From the NCBI GenBank assembly GCA_028869495.1, contig JAGWRY010000084.1, positions 1 to 15,785 on the forward strand: a DNA stretch of 15,785 nucleotides. The letters are read 5' to 3'. The notes under the pieces are model-generated. The model ran no database searches and had not been told where the DNA came from. It saw only the letters and a program-made list of their open reading frames with translations. The translations under genes and the position numbers were made by a program. Within the stretch, counting starts at the first letter, position 1; the number at the start of each line of letters is the position of its first letter. This DNA comes from Elusimicrobiota bacterium (GTDB lineage Bacteria > Elusimicrobiota > Elusimicrobia > UBA1565 > UBA9628). This document shows positions 1 to 6,470 of the stretch, piece after piece.

Positions 1-216
1 GGCGCGCGGGGCGAGTCCCGCCTCGCGGCCCTCGTCGAGGCCAAGCGCCTGGCGGCCGACGTCGAGCGCCGCCGCCGGGAGCTGCGCGCCGCGGCGGCCG
101 ACTCGGCGGACTTCCTCGCGGGCGTCAAGCGCGGGGAGCTGGCCGGGCGCCTGTCGGCCTCCGGCGAGGCGCTGCAGCGGGCCTGCGACGCGCTCGCCGT
201 AAATTTCGTAGACTGA
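1..216 (+). CDS. C-terminal fragment of an unidentified helical protein
   Basis: Frame 1 is open from the window edge to a TGA at 214-216 and gives 71 residues; the start lies outside the window. The fragment is rich in Ala, Arg, Glu and Leu, with runs such as VEAKRLAADVERRRRELRA, so it looks alpha-helical and perhaps coiled-coil. I recognise no family. The regular high-GC third positions and the absence of stops fit a real gene, and it lies on the same strand as everything after it. Sixty bases separate its stop from the nucleotidase start. Function unknown; I am moderately sure that it is coding. Confidence 0.5.
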   Translation, partial: GARGESRLAALVEAKRLAADVERRRRELRAAAADSADFLAGVKRGELAGRLSASGEALQRACDALAVNFVD

Positions 217-276
217 CGGCGATGATCGAGTCTCGCGCGGGAAATGAGCGCTCGATGAGGAGCAGGTAAGGCGACC

Positions 277-1821
277 GTGCCGCGACGAACCTCCGGAGTC
301 CTCCGCCGCGCGCCGCGCCCGCTGCTGGCGGCCGTCCTGCTCCTGTCGTCCGCGGCGGCCCGCGCGTCCGGGCGCGGCCCGATCGTCGTCCATCTCTATC
401 ACACGAACGACGTCCACGGCTGGATCATGGCGCGTCCGGGGCCGAAGGGCGGCGGGCGCCCTCTGATCGGCGGCGCGCCCGCGTTCAAAGCCCTCGTCGA
501 CAGGGACAAGGGGCCCAAGCTCGTGCTCGACGCCGGCGACTGGTGGCAGGGCACGCCCGAGGGCTCGCTGACGAAGGGCCGCGCCGTCGCCGAGGTCTTC
601 AACGCGGTCGGCTACGACGCGGTCGAGATCGGCAACCACGAATTCGACGACGGACAGGCCTCGCTGAGGGCGCTGATCGGGCGCCTGCATATGCCGGTCC
701 TCGCCGCCAACATCTACGGCCCGGACGGCAAGCGCGTGCCGTGGGCCAAGCCGCGCATCATCCTGAAGATCGCCGGCGTCAAGTTCGGGATCTTCGGCCT
801 GCTGACCTCGCACATGCCGGGCCTGGAGTTCCCGCGGAACGTCGCCGGCCTGACCTTCCGCCGCGAGGTCGACGAGGCCCGCGACCAGGTCCGCGCCCTC
901 AAGCGCGAAGGCGCCGACGTGATCGTCGCGCTGACCCACGTCGGCTTCGAGCGGGCCGGCGGGCCCGCCTTCGAGGGCGACCAGACGATCGCGCGCGAGG
1001 TGCCCGGCATCGACCTGATCGTCGGCGGGCACACGCACACCTTCTTGAAGCGCGGCTGGCGCGACCCGGTCCATGGGACGTTGATCGTGCAGGCCGGCTC
1101 GTATCTGCGCGCGGCCGGGATCGCGACGCTGAAGATCGACCCGCGCACGCGCCGCCTGATCTCGGACTCGGACCGGCTCGTCGACCTGCGCCCGGACCGC
1201 GGGACGGACCCGAAGGTCCAGGCGGCCGTCGACCGCGTCGAGGCCGGCGCGGCCCGGGCCTTCGCGGTCGTGATCGCGACGGCGACGTCGCCGTTGGCGC
1301 GCAATTTCGCCGGCGAGTCGGGAATCGGTTCCTGGATGGCCGACTGCTACCGGGCGCGCGAGCGGACGCAGGTCGCGATCCAGCCCGGGGCGTCCATCCG
1401 CGCCGGCATTCCCGCCGGACCCGTGACGAAGCGGACGATCTTCGACGTGATGCCGTTCGACGACGCCGTCGTCCGGCTGACGATGACCGGGGCCCAGCTG
1501 CGCCGCGCCTTGGAGGCGGGGATGGACGCGCGCGCGATCGCGCAGGTCTCGGGGGCGGCGGTGCGCTTCCGTCCGGGCGGGCCGAGGGGCGGGCGCCTGG
1601 TCTCGGTCGCGGTCGCGGGCAAACCCCTCGCCGACGGAGAGACTTATTCGGTCGCGTCCCTCGACTTCCTGTACGGCGAGGGCTCTGCGCGCGCCGCCGA
1701 AGCCGTCTCGTGGCGGCCGACCGGCGAACTCGCCCGAGACGTTCTGCTCGCCTGCGCCGAGCGGGAAGGCCGCATCGCCCCGCCGCCGCCCGGGCGCCTG
1801 AAGGCGCTCCCGGAGGACTGA
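277..1821 (+). CDS. Secreted 5'-nucleotidase / metallophosphoesterase (UshA family)
   Basis: This 514-residue protein starts at GTG 277, the first start after an in-frame TGA at 256-258, with AAGG at 268-271 as a modest ribosome site. Residues 1-31 form an Arg-rich n-region plus a hydrophobic core ending in AAARA, a signal peptide. The metallophosphatase domain shows NDVHG (44-48), DAGD (85-88), GNHEFD (119-124), LTHVG (219-223) and GGHTH (250-254), the usual di-metal ligands. A C-terminal nucleotidase domain follows (about 335-500), with PFDD (393-396) and YSVASLDFL (457-465). Family members hydrolyse nucleotides or cyclic nucleotides outside the cytoplasm. The usual Asn-Gly-Gly before IR is replaced by PGAS (370-373) and the Asn of the GNL motif by Ser352, so substrate preference may differ. 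It is followed after 7 bases by a HAD-like gene. Confidence 0.9.
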   Translation: MPRRTSGVLRRAPRPLLAAVLLLSSAAARASGRGPIVVHLYHTNDVHGWIMARPGPKGGGRPLIGGAPAFKALVDRDKGPKLVLDAGDWWQGTPEGSLTKGRAVAEVFNAVGYDAVEIGNHEFDDGQASLRALIGRLHMPVLAANIYGPDGKRVPWAKPRIILKIAGVKFGIFGLLTSHMPGLEFPRNVAGLTFRREVDEARDQVRALKREGADVIVALTHVGFERAGGPAFEGDQTIAREVPGIDLIVGGHTHTFLKRGWRDPVHGTLIVQAGSYLRAAGIATLKIDPRTRRLISDSDRLVDLRPDRGTDPKVQAAVDRVEAGAARAFAVVIATATSPLARNFAGESGIGSWMADCYRARERTQVAIQPGASIRAGIPAGPVTKRTIFDVMPFDDAVVRLTMTGAQLRRALEAGMDARAIAQVSGAAVRFRPGGPRGGRLVSVAVAGKPLADGETYSVASLDFLYGEGSARAAEAVSWRPTGELARDVLLACAEREGRIAPPPPGRLKALPED

Positions 1822-1828
1822 AAAACCC

Positions 1829-2422
1829 ATGGTGCTCAAGGACGTGCGCAAGAAGGTCGAGACGACCTGGACGACGACGAAAAGGATCCTGGCCGCGATG
1901 AGCGTCTGGGGACTGATCTTCAGCCTCGTCACGATCGCGCGTCTGAGCGTCGCGTTCTGCTACGACGACACGCTCGTCGACGCGTCGGCCTCCCACGCGA
2001 AGGCCGCGCGCTCGGTCCAGCAGGCCGGAGGGCCCGAGTACTGGCGCGTGCTCAACAACTCCTACGACATCGAGCCGCCCAAGCCCGTGCCGTTCGCGCT
2101 GGCCTGGATCCTGCGGGTGTTCGGCTTCCGCGTCCAGATCCTGGCCGAGCGCGAGGCGACCGGAGGCGAGGCCCTGCGCAAGGAGTGGCGGCACCTGTCC
2201 CCGCGCGGCTTCACCTTCGTCCCGGACGCGCAGAACCTGCACCTGCATCTGGAGGGCGACCGCTGCGTGCTCTTCTTCGGCTCCAGCGACCGGGAGATCC
2301 TCGAGGCGCGCAAGGCCGGCGTCTACGCGATCCGCGTCCGCCGCGGCAAGGACGCCGTCGAGGGCGGGGACTACACCCCCGGCCGCCTGGGCGAGCCGAT
2401 CCTGCCGTTTTCCCAGTACTGA
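1829..2422 (+). CDS. Class B acid phosphatase-like HAD protein, catalytically degenerate
   Basis: This 197-residue protein aligns along its length with AphA-type class B acid phosphatases as I remember them: EYWRVLNNSYD (70-80) matches the FWEKMNN region, FFGSSDREILEARKAG (149-164) matches the FYGDSDNDI region, and it ends GEPILPFSQY. The catalytic positions are changed. The nucleophile Asp of FDIDDT is Cys44 (FCYDDT), the motif II VTGR is LAER (105-108), the motif III Lys is probably a His, and the metal-binding Asp of GDSD is Ser152. A pseudo-phosphatase or an altered activity is therefore likely. Residues 20-43 are hydrophobic and could anchor it, but no clear cleavage site is seen. GGAGG at 1812-1816 serves the ATG at 1829. 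It is probably co-transcribed with the nucleotidase. The family call is good; the loss of activity is inference. Confidence 0.75.
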   Translation: MVLKDVRKKVETTWTTTKRILAAMSVWGLIFSLVTIARLSVAFCYDDTLVDASASHAKAARSVQQAGGPEYWRVLNNSYDIEPPKPVPFALAWILRVFGFRVQILAEREATGGEALRKEWRHLSPRGFTFVPDAQNLHLHLEGDRCVLFFGSSDREILEARKAGVYAIRVRRGKDAVEGGDYTPGRLGEPILPFSQY

Positions 2423-2439
2423 GCCGCCGCGAAGGCGGC
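2423..2439 (+). terminator. Possible hairpin terminator after the HAD-like gene
   Basis: Immediately after the TGA, GCCGCC (2423-2428) pairs with GGCGGC (2434-2439) around a 5-base loop, a six-pair all-GC stem. No T-run follows, so it is not a classical intrinsic terminator. It lies between two likely transcription units and before a strong promoter, which makes the role plausible but unproven. Confidence 0.3.
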
Positions 2440-2461
2440 GCGGGGCGGGCCGTCATTTCAG

Positions 2462-2490
2462 TTGACTTGGGGCGGGCTCGCGGGTAGAAT
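2462..2490 (+). promoter_or_regulatory. Sigma-70-type promoter of the microcompartment operon
   Basis: TTGACT (2462-2467) and TAGAAT (2485-2490) are separated by exactly 17 bases. Each box differs from consensus at one position. It lies in the only sizeable intergenic gap of this part of the window, in DNA less GC-rich than its surroundings, 93 bases before the chosen tpiA start. The predicted start of transcription is near 2497. It would drive tpiA and the tightly packed genes behind it. Confidence 0.8.
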
Positions 2491-2517
2491 ACGCGTGACG
2501 GACCGACGGGAAGGATA

Positions 2518-2536
2518 TGTGGACAAAATGTCCACA
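2518..2536. promoter_or_regulatory. Perfect inverted repeat, likely operator
   Basis: TGTGGACA (2518-2525) and its exact reverse complement TGTCCACA (2529-2536) flank a 3-base AAA spacer. The 19-base site sits about 20 to 40 bases downstream of the predicted transcription start and upstream of the tpiA ribosome site. That position suits a repressor operator; the short loop could also form an RNA hairpin in the leader. No regulator gene is in the window, so the binding protein is unknown. The repeat also overlaps an in-frame upstream ATG (2528), an argument against that start. Confidence 0.6.
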
Positions 2537-2554
2537 AACGGAATAGGATCTGCC

Positions 2555-3322
2555 ATGACCTCGCCCCTGCGCCGCCCGCTGATCGCCGGAAACTGGAAGA
2601 TGAACCTGACGCTGGCCCAGTCCGCGGAACTGGCTCGGGCCGTCGCTGCGGGCGCGGCGGCGGCCTCGGGCGAGGTCGCGGTCTGCGTCCCGTTCACCGC
2701 GATCCCGGTCGTCGCCGAGGTCCTGCGCGGCAGTCCCGTGCGTCTGGGCGGGCAGGACTGCTACTGGGAGGCGCAGGGCGCCTACACCGGGGAGATCTCG
2801 GCGGGGATGCTCAAGGACGCCGGCTGCCGGATGGCGATCCTCGGCCACTCGGAGCGGCGCAAGCTTTTCGGCGAGACGGACGAGCACGTGAACAGGAAGC
2901 TCGCCGCGGTCCTGAAGGCGGGGCTGACGCCGATCGTCTGCGTGGGAGAGACCCTCGACGAGCGGGAAACGCAGAAGACCTGGCGGGTCCTGGAGACGCA
3001 AGCGGCGGGCGCCTTGAAGGGCTTCGCCCCGGCCGACTTGGCGCCCGTCGTGCTCGCCTACGAGCCCGTCTGGGCGATCGGCACCGGCAAGACCGCGACC
3101 CCGGCCCAGGCGCAGGAGGCGCATCTGTTCCTGCGCGCCCAGCTCAAGAAGCTGTACGGCGAGGCCCTCGCCGCCGGAACGCGCATCCTGTACGGCGGCT
3201 CGGTCACGGCCGACAACGTCGACGTCCTGATGGCCCAGCCCGACGTGGACGGGGCGCTGGTCGGCGGGGCCAGCCTCAAGAAGGACGCCTTCCTGCGCAT
3301 CATGGGGTTCCAGGCCGCGTGA
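2555..3322 (+). CDS. tpiA: Triosephosphate isomerase
   Basis: The protein has 255 residues, full length for the family, and interconverts glyceraldehyde-3-phosphate and dihydroxyacetone phosphate. Visible are GNWKMN (12-17, catalytic Lys15), GHSERR (97-102, His98), the catalytic Glu170 in AYEPVW, the loop-6 AIGTGKT (174-180), and the phosphate-gripping YGGSV (213-217) and VGG (236-238). I chose ATG 2555 because AGGA at 2545-2548 lies 6 bases before it and the protein then starts just ahead of the conserved PLIAGNWK. An in-frame ATG at 2528 is inside the palindrome, and a still longer reading starts in the -35 box. It is the first gene of the microcompartment operon and overlaps pduL by 4 bases. 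In this setting it would handle the triose phosphate made by DeoC. No encapsulation helix is seen, so the enzyme is probably cytosolic. Confidence 0.97.
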   Translation: MTSPLRRPLIAGNWKMNLTLAQSAELARAVAAGAAAASGEVAVCVPFTAIPVVAEVLRGSPVRLGGQDCYWEAQGAYTGEISAGMLKDAGCRMAILGHSERRKLFGETDEHVNRKLAAVLKAGLTPIVCVGETLDERETQKTWRVLETQAAGALKGFAPADLAPVVLAYEPVWAIGTGKTATPAQAQEAHLFLRAQLKKLYGEALAAGTRILYGGSVTADNVDVLMAQPDVDGALVGGASLKKDAFLRIMGFQAA

Positions 3323-3954
3323 TCGCCCCCGAGCGGATCGCCGGCCTGACCGCGGAGATCGAGAAGCGCCTGCGGCGCTCGAAGCTCGATATTCCCGTCG
3401 GCGTGTCCAATCGGCATTGCCATCTGACGGAAGAACACTTCAAGATCTTGTTCGGACGCGCGGCGGAGCCGAAGAAGGTGAAAGCCATCAAGCAGCCCGG
3501 CTTCTACGCCGCCGAGGAGCAGATCTCGGTCCAGGGTCCGAAGGGCGTCATCCGCAAGATCCGCTTGGTCGCCCCGTACCGCGCGCACACGCAGATCGAG
3601 CTGGCCGTCACCGACGCCTTCGCGATCGGCTTGAAGCCCCCGGTGCGCGAGTCCGGCGACGTGAAGGGCTCGGCCGGCGCGACGCTGATCGGCCCGGCCG
3701 GCCAGGTGGAGGTCCGGGAGGGCGTGATCGTCGCCCAGCGCCACCTGCACTTCTCGCCGTCCGAGGCGGCCGCCTGGGGCATGGCCTCCGGCGAGGTCGT
3801 GCGCGTGCGCGCCGGGACCGGCGGGGGGCGCGCCGTCGTTTTCGAAGACGTGGTCGTCCGCGTGTCGGACAAGTACAGCCTCGAGTTCCACGTGGACACC
3901 GACGAGGCGAACGCCGCCGGGATCAAGACCGGCGACGTCGTGCACATCGCGTAA
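3319..3954 (+). CDS. pduL: Phosphate acyltransferase, PduL family, microcompartment type
   Basis: This 211-residue protein has the PduL layout of two related beta-barrel halves. Zinc-ligand motifs are SNRHCHL (30-36, His33 and His35) and QRHLHFSP (140-147, His142 and His144), with EFHVDTDEANAAG (189-201, His191) near the end. Family members exchange CoA and phosphate on acetyl- or propionyl-CoA, recycling CoA inside the shell and making acyl phosphate. Residues 1-22 (helix RIAGLTAEIEKRLRRSK) precede the conserved core and look like an encapsulation peptide. The GTG start (3319) overlaps the tpiA stop as GTGA, with no good ribosome site of its own, so translation is probably coupled to tpiA. 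A BMC-H gene follows after 14 bases. Confidence 0.95.
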   Translation: MIAPERIAGLTAEIEKRLRRSKLDIPVGVSNRHCHLTEEHFKILFGRAAEPKKVKAIKQPGFYAAEEQISVQGPKGVIRKIRLVAPYRAHTQIELAVTDAFAIGLKPPVRESGDVKGSAGATLIGPAGQVEVREGVIVAQRHLHFSPSEAAAWGMASGEVVRVRAGTGGGRAVVFEDVVVRVSDKYSLEFHVDTDEANAAGIKTGDVVHIA

Positions 3955-3968
3955 GGAGAACACAGACA

Positions 3969-4265
3969 ATGAACGCGCTCGGAATGATCGAGACCCGCGG
4001 GCTGGTCGCCTGCGTGGAGGCCGCGGACGCGGCCGTGAAGGCCGCCGACGTCCGCCTCGTCGGCTACGAGAAGGTCGGCACCGGGCTGGTGACGGTCCTG
4101 TTCCGCGGCGAGGTCGCCGCCTGCAAGGCCGCCTGCGACTCCGGCGCGGCCGCCGCGCAGAAGGTCGGCGAGCTGATCGCGGTCCACGTGATCCCCCAGC
4201 CGCATCCCGACCTCGAGGGCAAGATGCCGATCTCGCTGCCCGAGAACCTGGCCCGGAAGAAGTAA
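3969..4265 (+). CDS. Microcompartment shell hexamer protein (BMC-H), first copy
   Basis: The protein has 98 residues and a single BMC domain. The N-terminus MNALGMIETRGLVACVEAADA, the pore-loop region YEKVGTGLVTVLFRG (33-47) and AVHVIPQPHPDL (71-82) are hallmark stretches of PduA/EutM-type hexamers, which tile the shell facets and let small metabolites through. The pore-lining motif reads Gly-Thr-Gly (37-39). Residues 83-98 form a short basic tail absent from minimal members. AAGGAG at 3953-3958, overlapping the pduL stop, lies 10 bases before the ATG at 3969. A second BMC-H at 12935 is clearly related but differs in the pore (Gly-Asn-Gly) and tail. Confidence 0.96.
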   Translation: MNALGMIETRGLVACVEAADAAVKAADVRLVGYEKVGTGLVTVLFRGEVAACKAACDSGAAAAQKVGELIAVHVIPQPHPDLEGKMPISLPENLARKK

Positions 4266-4275
4266 GGGCGGAAAA

Positions 4276-4584
4276 ATGATCTTCGCCCGAGTCGCGGGCA
4301 CCGTCGTCTGCACGCTCAAGGACGAGAAGCTGACCGGGTCCAAGCTGCTCTTGGTGCAGCCGGTGGACCTGGCCGGCTCCCCGAAGGGCAACCCCCTCGT
4401 CGCCGTCGACTCCGTCGGCGCCGGCGAGGGGGAGCTCGTCCTGCTCGCGCAGGGGTCGAGCGCCCGCCAGACGAGCCGCACCGAGAGCCGCCCGGTGGAC
4501 GCGGTCATCTTCGCGATCGTGGACACCGTCGAGCAGGGCGGCAAGCGCGTGTTCCGCAAGACCGAGGACTCGCATGCAAAATGA
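4276..4584 (+). CDS. Microcompartment vertex pentamer protein (BMC-P, EutN/CcmL family), copy 1
   Basis: The protein has 102 residues with the pattern of EutN/CcmL pentamers: an opening strand MIFARVAGTVVCTLKD, then SKLLLVQPVD (22-31), VAVDSVGAGEGELVLLAQGSSAR (43-65) and the closing AVIFAIVDTV (76-85). Such pentamers cap the shell vertices. An AAGGGCGG stretch around 4264-4270 precedes the ATG at 4276, 10 bases after the BMC-H stop. Its last 11 bases overlap the start of the aldehyde dehydrogenase gene. Two more BMC-P genes lie at 11026 and 11310. Confidence 0.95.
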   Translation: MIFARVAGTVVCTLKDEKLTGSKLLLVQPVDLAGSPKGNPLVAVDSVGAGEGELVLLAQGSSARQTSRTESRPVDAVIFAIVDTVEQGGKRVFRKTEDSHAK

Positions 4585-6028
4585 GGAGATCGCCCGGATC
4601 GTCGCCGAGGTGCTCAAGCGCCTCGATAAAGAGGAGGCGCTCTCCGGAGTCCTGACCGAGCCGCGCCCGGCCGCGGCGCCTCAGCCCGCCGGCTGCGGCG
4701 GCGTCGTCCATCCGTCGGTGGACGCGGCCGTGCAGGCGGCGCGCCAGGCGCAGGCCGTCTTCCAGGACCAGGGGCTGGAGCTCCGCCGCAAGGCGATCCG
4801 CGCGATGCGCAGGGCCGCGATCGCCGCGGCCGAGCGCCTCGCGAAGATGGCCCGCGAGGAGACCGGGATGGGCCGCTGGGAGGACAAGGTCCAGAAGAAC
4901 CTGATCTGCGCGACCGGTACTCCCGGCGTGGAGGATTTGGTCAGTCGCGCTTATACCGGCGACAAAGGACTGACCTTGGTCGAGTACGCGCCGTACGGCG
5001 TCGTCGCGGCGGTCACGCCGTCGACGAATCCCGCGGCGACCGTCATCAATAACGCCATCTCCATCCTGTCGGCCGGCAACGCGGTCGTCTTCTCGCCGCA
5101 CCCGGCCTCGTTCAAGACCTGCGTCGAGGCGATGAGCCTGCTCTGCGAGGCCGCGCGCAGCGCCGGCGCGCCCGCGGGGCTGATCGTCACCTACGACAAG
5201 CCCTCGCAGGAGAACACGAAGGCGCTCCTCGCGCACCCCGACGCGCGCGTCAACATGGTGACCGGCGGGCCCGCGATCGTGAAGGTCGCGATGACGGTCG
5301 GCAAGACCTGCAAGACGATCGCGGCCGGGCCCGGCAACCCGCCGGCCGTCGTCGACGAGACCGCGGACTTCCCGAAGTGCGCGCAGGACATCGTCTTCGG
5401 CGCGTCCTTCGACAACGGGGTCCTCTGCACGGCCGAGAAGGAGACGATCGTCGTCGAGGCCGCGAAGTCCCGCTTCCTCGACGCGATGCGCCGCGACCCG
5501 CGCGCCTTCGAGCTGTCCGCGGCGCAGGTCGACGCGCTGACCAAGCTCGTCATCAAGGCCGGCGGCAAGGGCTGCAAGGACCCGGTCCTCAACCGCGACT
5601 TCGTCGGCAAGGACGCCGCCGTGATCGCGCGCGGCATCGGGCTGTCGGTGCCCGAGCGGACGAAGCTCCTGTGGAGCGAGGTCTCCAACGACCACCCGCT
5701 GGTCTGGACCGAGCAGTTGATGCCGGTGATGCCGGTGACCTCGGTCCCCGACGTCGACGCGGCGATCGACCTCGCCCAGGCGGCCGAGGGCGGCCACCGC
5801 CACACGGCCTCGATGCACTCCTTGAACGTCGCGAACCTGACGAAGATGGGCCGGCGGATGCAGTGCTCGATCTACGTCAAGAACGCGCCGACGCTCTACG
5901 GCCTGGGCCTCGGCGAAGGCTACGCCACGATGTCGATCGGGACCCCGACCGGCGACGGGCTGACCAAGACCTCCCACTTCGCGCGGCCGCTGCACTGCGC
6001 GCTGGTCGGCTACTTCAGGATCGCCTGA
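4574..6028 (+). CDS. pduP: CoA-acylating aldehyde dehydrogenase (PduP/EutE family)
   Basis: This 484-residue enzyme oxidises an aldehyde with NAD+ and CoA to acyl-CoA, here most likely acetaldehyde from DeoC to acetyl-CoA. Visible are VTPSTNPAATVINNAI (147-162), AAGPGNPPAVVD (250-261) and the catalytic cysteine in FDNGVLCTAEKE (Cys285), all typical of the microcompartment branch of the family. Residues 2-18 (NEEIARIVAEVLKRLDK) form an amphipathic helix followed by a Pro/Ala/Gly linker to about residue 44, the usual form of an encapsulation peptide. The gene overlaps the BMC-P gene before it by 11 bases and the VOC gene after it by 1 base. No alcohol dehydrogenase to recycle NADH is present nearby. 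Acetaldehyde as substrate is inferred from context. Confidence 0.96.
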   Translation: MQNEEIARIVAEVLKRLDKEEALSGVLTEPRPAAAPQPAGCGGVVHPSVDAAVQAARQAQAVFQDQGLELRRKAIRAMRRAAIAAAERLAKMAREETGMGRWEDKVQKNLICATGTPGVEDLVSRAYTGDKGLTLVEYAPYGVVAAVTPSTNPAATVINNAISILSAGNAVVFSPHPASFKTCVEAMSLLCEAARSAGAPAGLIVTYDKPSQENTKALLAHPDARVNMVTGGPAIVKVAMTVGKTCKTIAAGPGNPPAVVDETADFPKCAQDIVFGASFDNGVLCTAEKETIVVEAAKSRFLDAMRRDPRAFELSAAQVDALTKLVIKAGGKGCKDPVLNRDFVGKDAAVIARGIGLSVPERTKLLWSEVSNDHPLVWTEQLMPVMPVTSVPDVDAAIDLAQAAEGGHRHTASMHSLNVANLTKMGRRMQCSIYVKNAPTLYGLGLGEGYATMSIGTPTGDGLTKTSHFARPLHCALVGYFRIA

Positions 6029-6468
6029 TGGCCAAGACCGCGAAGAAGGGCGCGAAGGGTCGCCGGCCGCTGATCGCGGGCCTCGACCACGTGTTCCTGC
6101 CGACGGCCCGCTTCGAGAAGGCGTGGGAGTTCTGGACCGGCGCCGCGGGCGCCGAGGCCGTCGCGCAGTGGGGCGGCGGCTCGCACCAGGCGGGGCACGT
6201 CCGCTTCGGCGGCGTGGACCTCGTCGTCACGCAGGAGGACGAGGACGCCGAACAGCCGGAGCTCGGCTATCCGATCGAGCACGGCCGCCCGGTCCTGTTC
6301 TTCGCGACGCCGGATCTGGACGCCCTGCGCCGCGCGCTGTCCGGCGCCGGCGCGAGGGTCCTGCGCGGGCCGCTGACGACGCACTGGGGCCGCCGCGCGA
6401 TGACCGTGAAGGCCGGCGAGCTCGTGCTCGCCTTCGTCGAGAAGAAGCCGAAGACCAAGGGGAAATGA
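6028..6468 (+). CDS. VOC (glyoxalase/dioxygenase fold) family protein
   Basis: This protein has 146 residues. After a Lys/Arg-rich start, LIAGLDHVFLPTARFEKAWEFW (15-36) opens a first beta-alpha-beta-beta-beta module, with HVRFGGVDLVVTQ (57-69) closing it. A second module begins RPVLFFATPDLDALRRAL (87-104) and ends with the strand ELVLAFVE (131-138). This is the vicinal-oxygen-chelate pattern seen in glyoxalase I and methylmalonyl-CoA epimerase. His21 and Glu131 sit where metal ligands often do, but I cannot fix the set. The tail is Lys-rich. The gene shares one base with the aldehyde dehydrogenase stop and overlaps or abuts the BMC-T start. A role in methylglyoxal or other reactive-carbonyl removal would suit the triose-phosphate context, but the substrate is unknown. 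Confidence 0.75.
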   Translation: MAKTAKKGAKGRRPLIAGLDHVFLPTARFEKAWEFWTGAAGAEAVAQWGGGSHQAGHVRFGGVDLVVTQEDEDAEQPELGYPIEHGRPVLFFATPDLDALRRALSGAGARVLRGPLTTHWGRRAMTVKAGELVLAFVEKKPKTKGK

Positions 6469-6470
6469 CC

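Noticed and set aside
225..256. Six-base inverted repeat ATCGAG / CTCGAT with a 20-base gap
   Set aside because: Short, with no extension inward or outward; expected by chance in GC-rich DNA.
222..269. Fifteen-codon leader peptide before the nucleotidase
   Set aside because: An ATG-to-TAA frame exists but with no ribosome site, no run of one amino acid and no attenuator-like structure, so it is not supported.
543..1901. Plus-strand Arg/Gly-rich frame overlapping the nucleotidase
   Set aside because: Out-of-frame shadow; the overlapping 277-1821 frame has a complete set of metallophosphatase motifs.
2462..2554. Longer N-terminus for triosephosphate isomerase from 2462 or from ATG 2528
   Set aside because: The 2462 codon is the -35 box and the stretch holds the promoter and palindrome; ATG 2528 lies in the palindrome. 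ATG 2555 has AGGA at 6 bases and fits family length.
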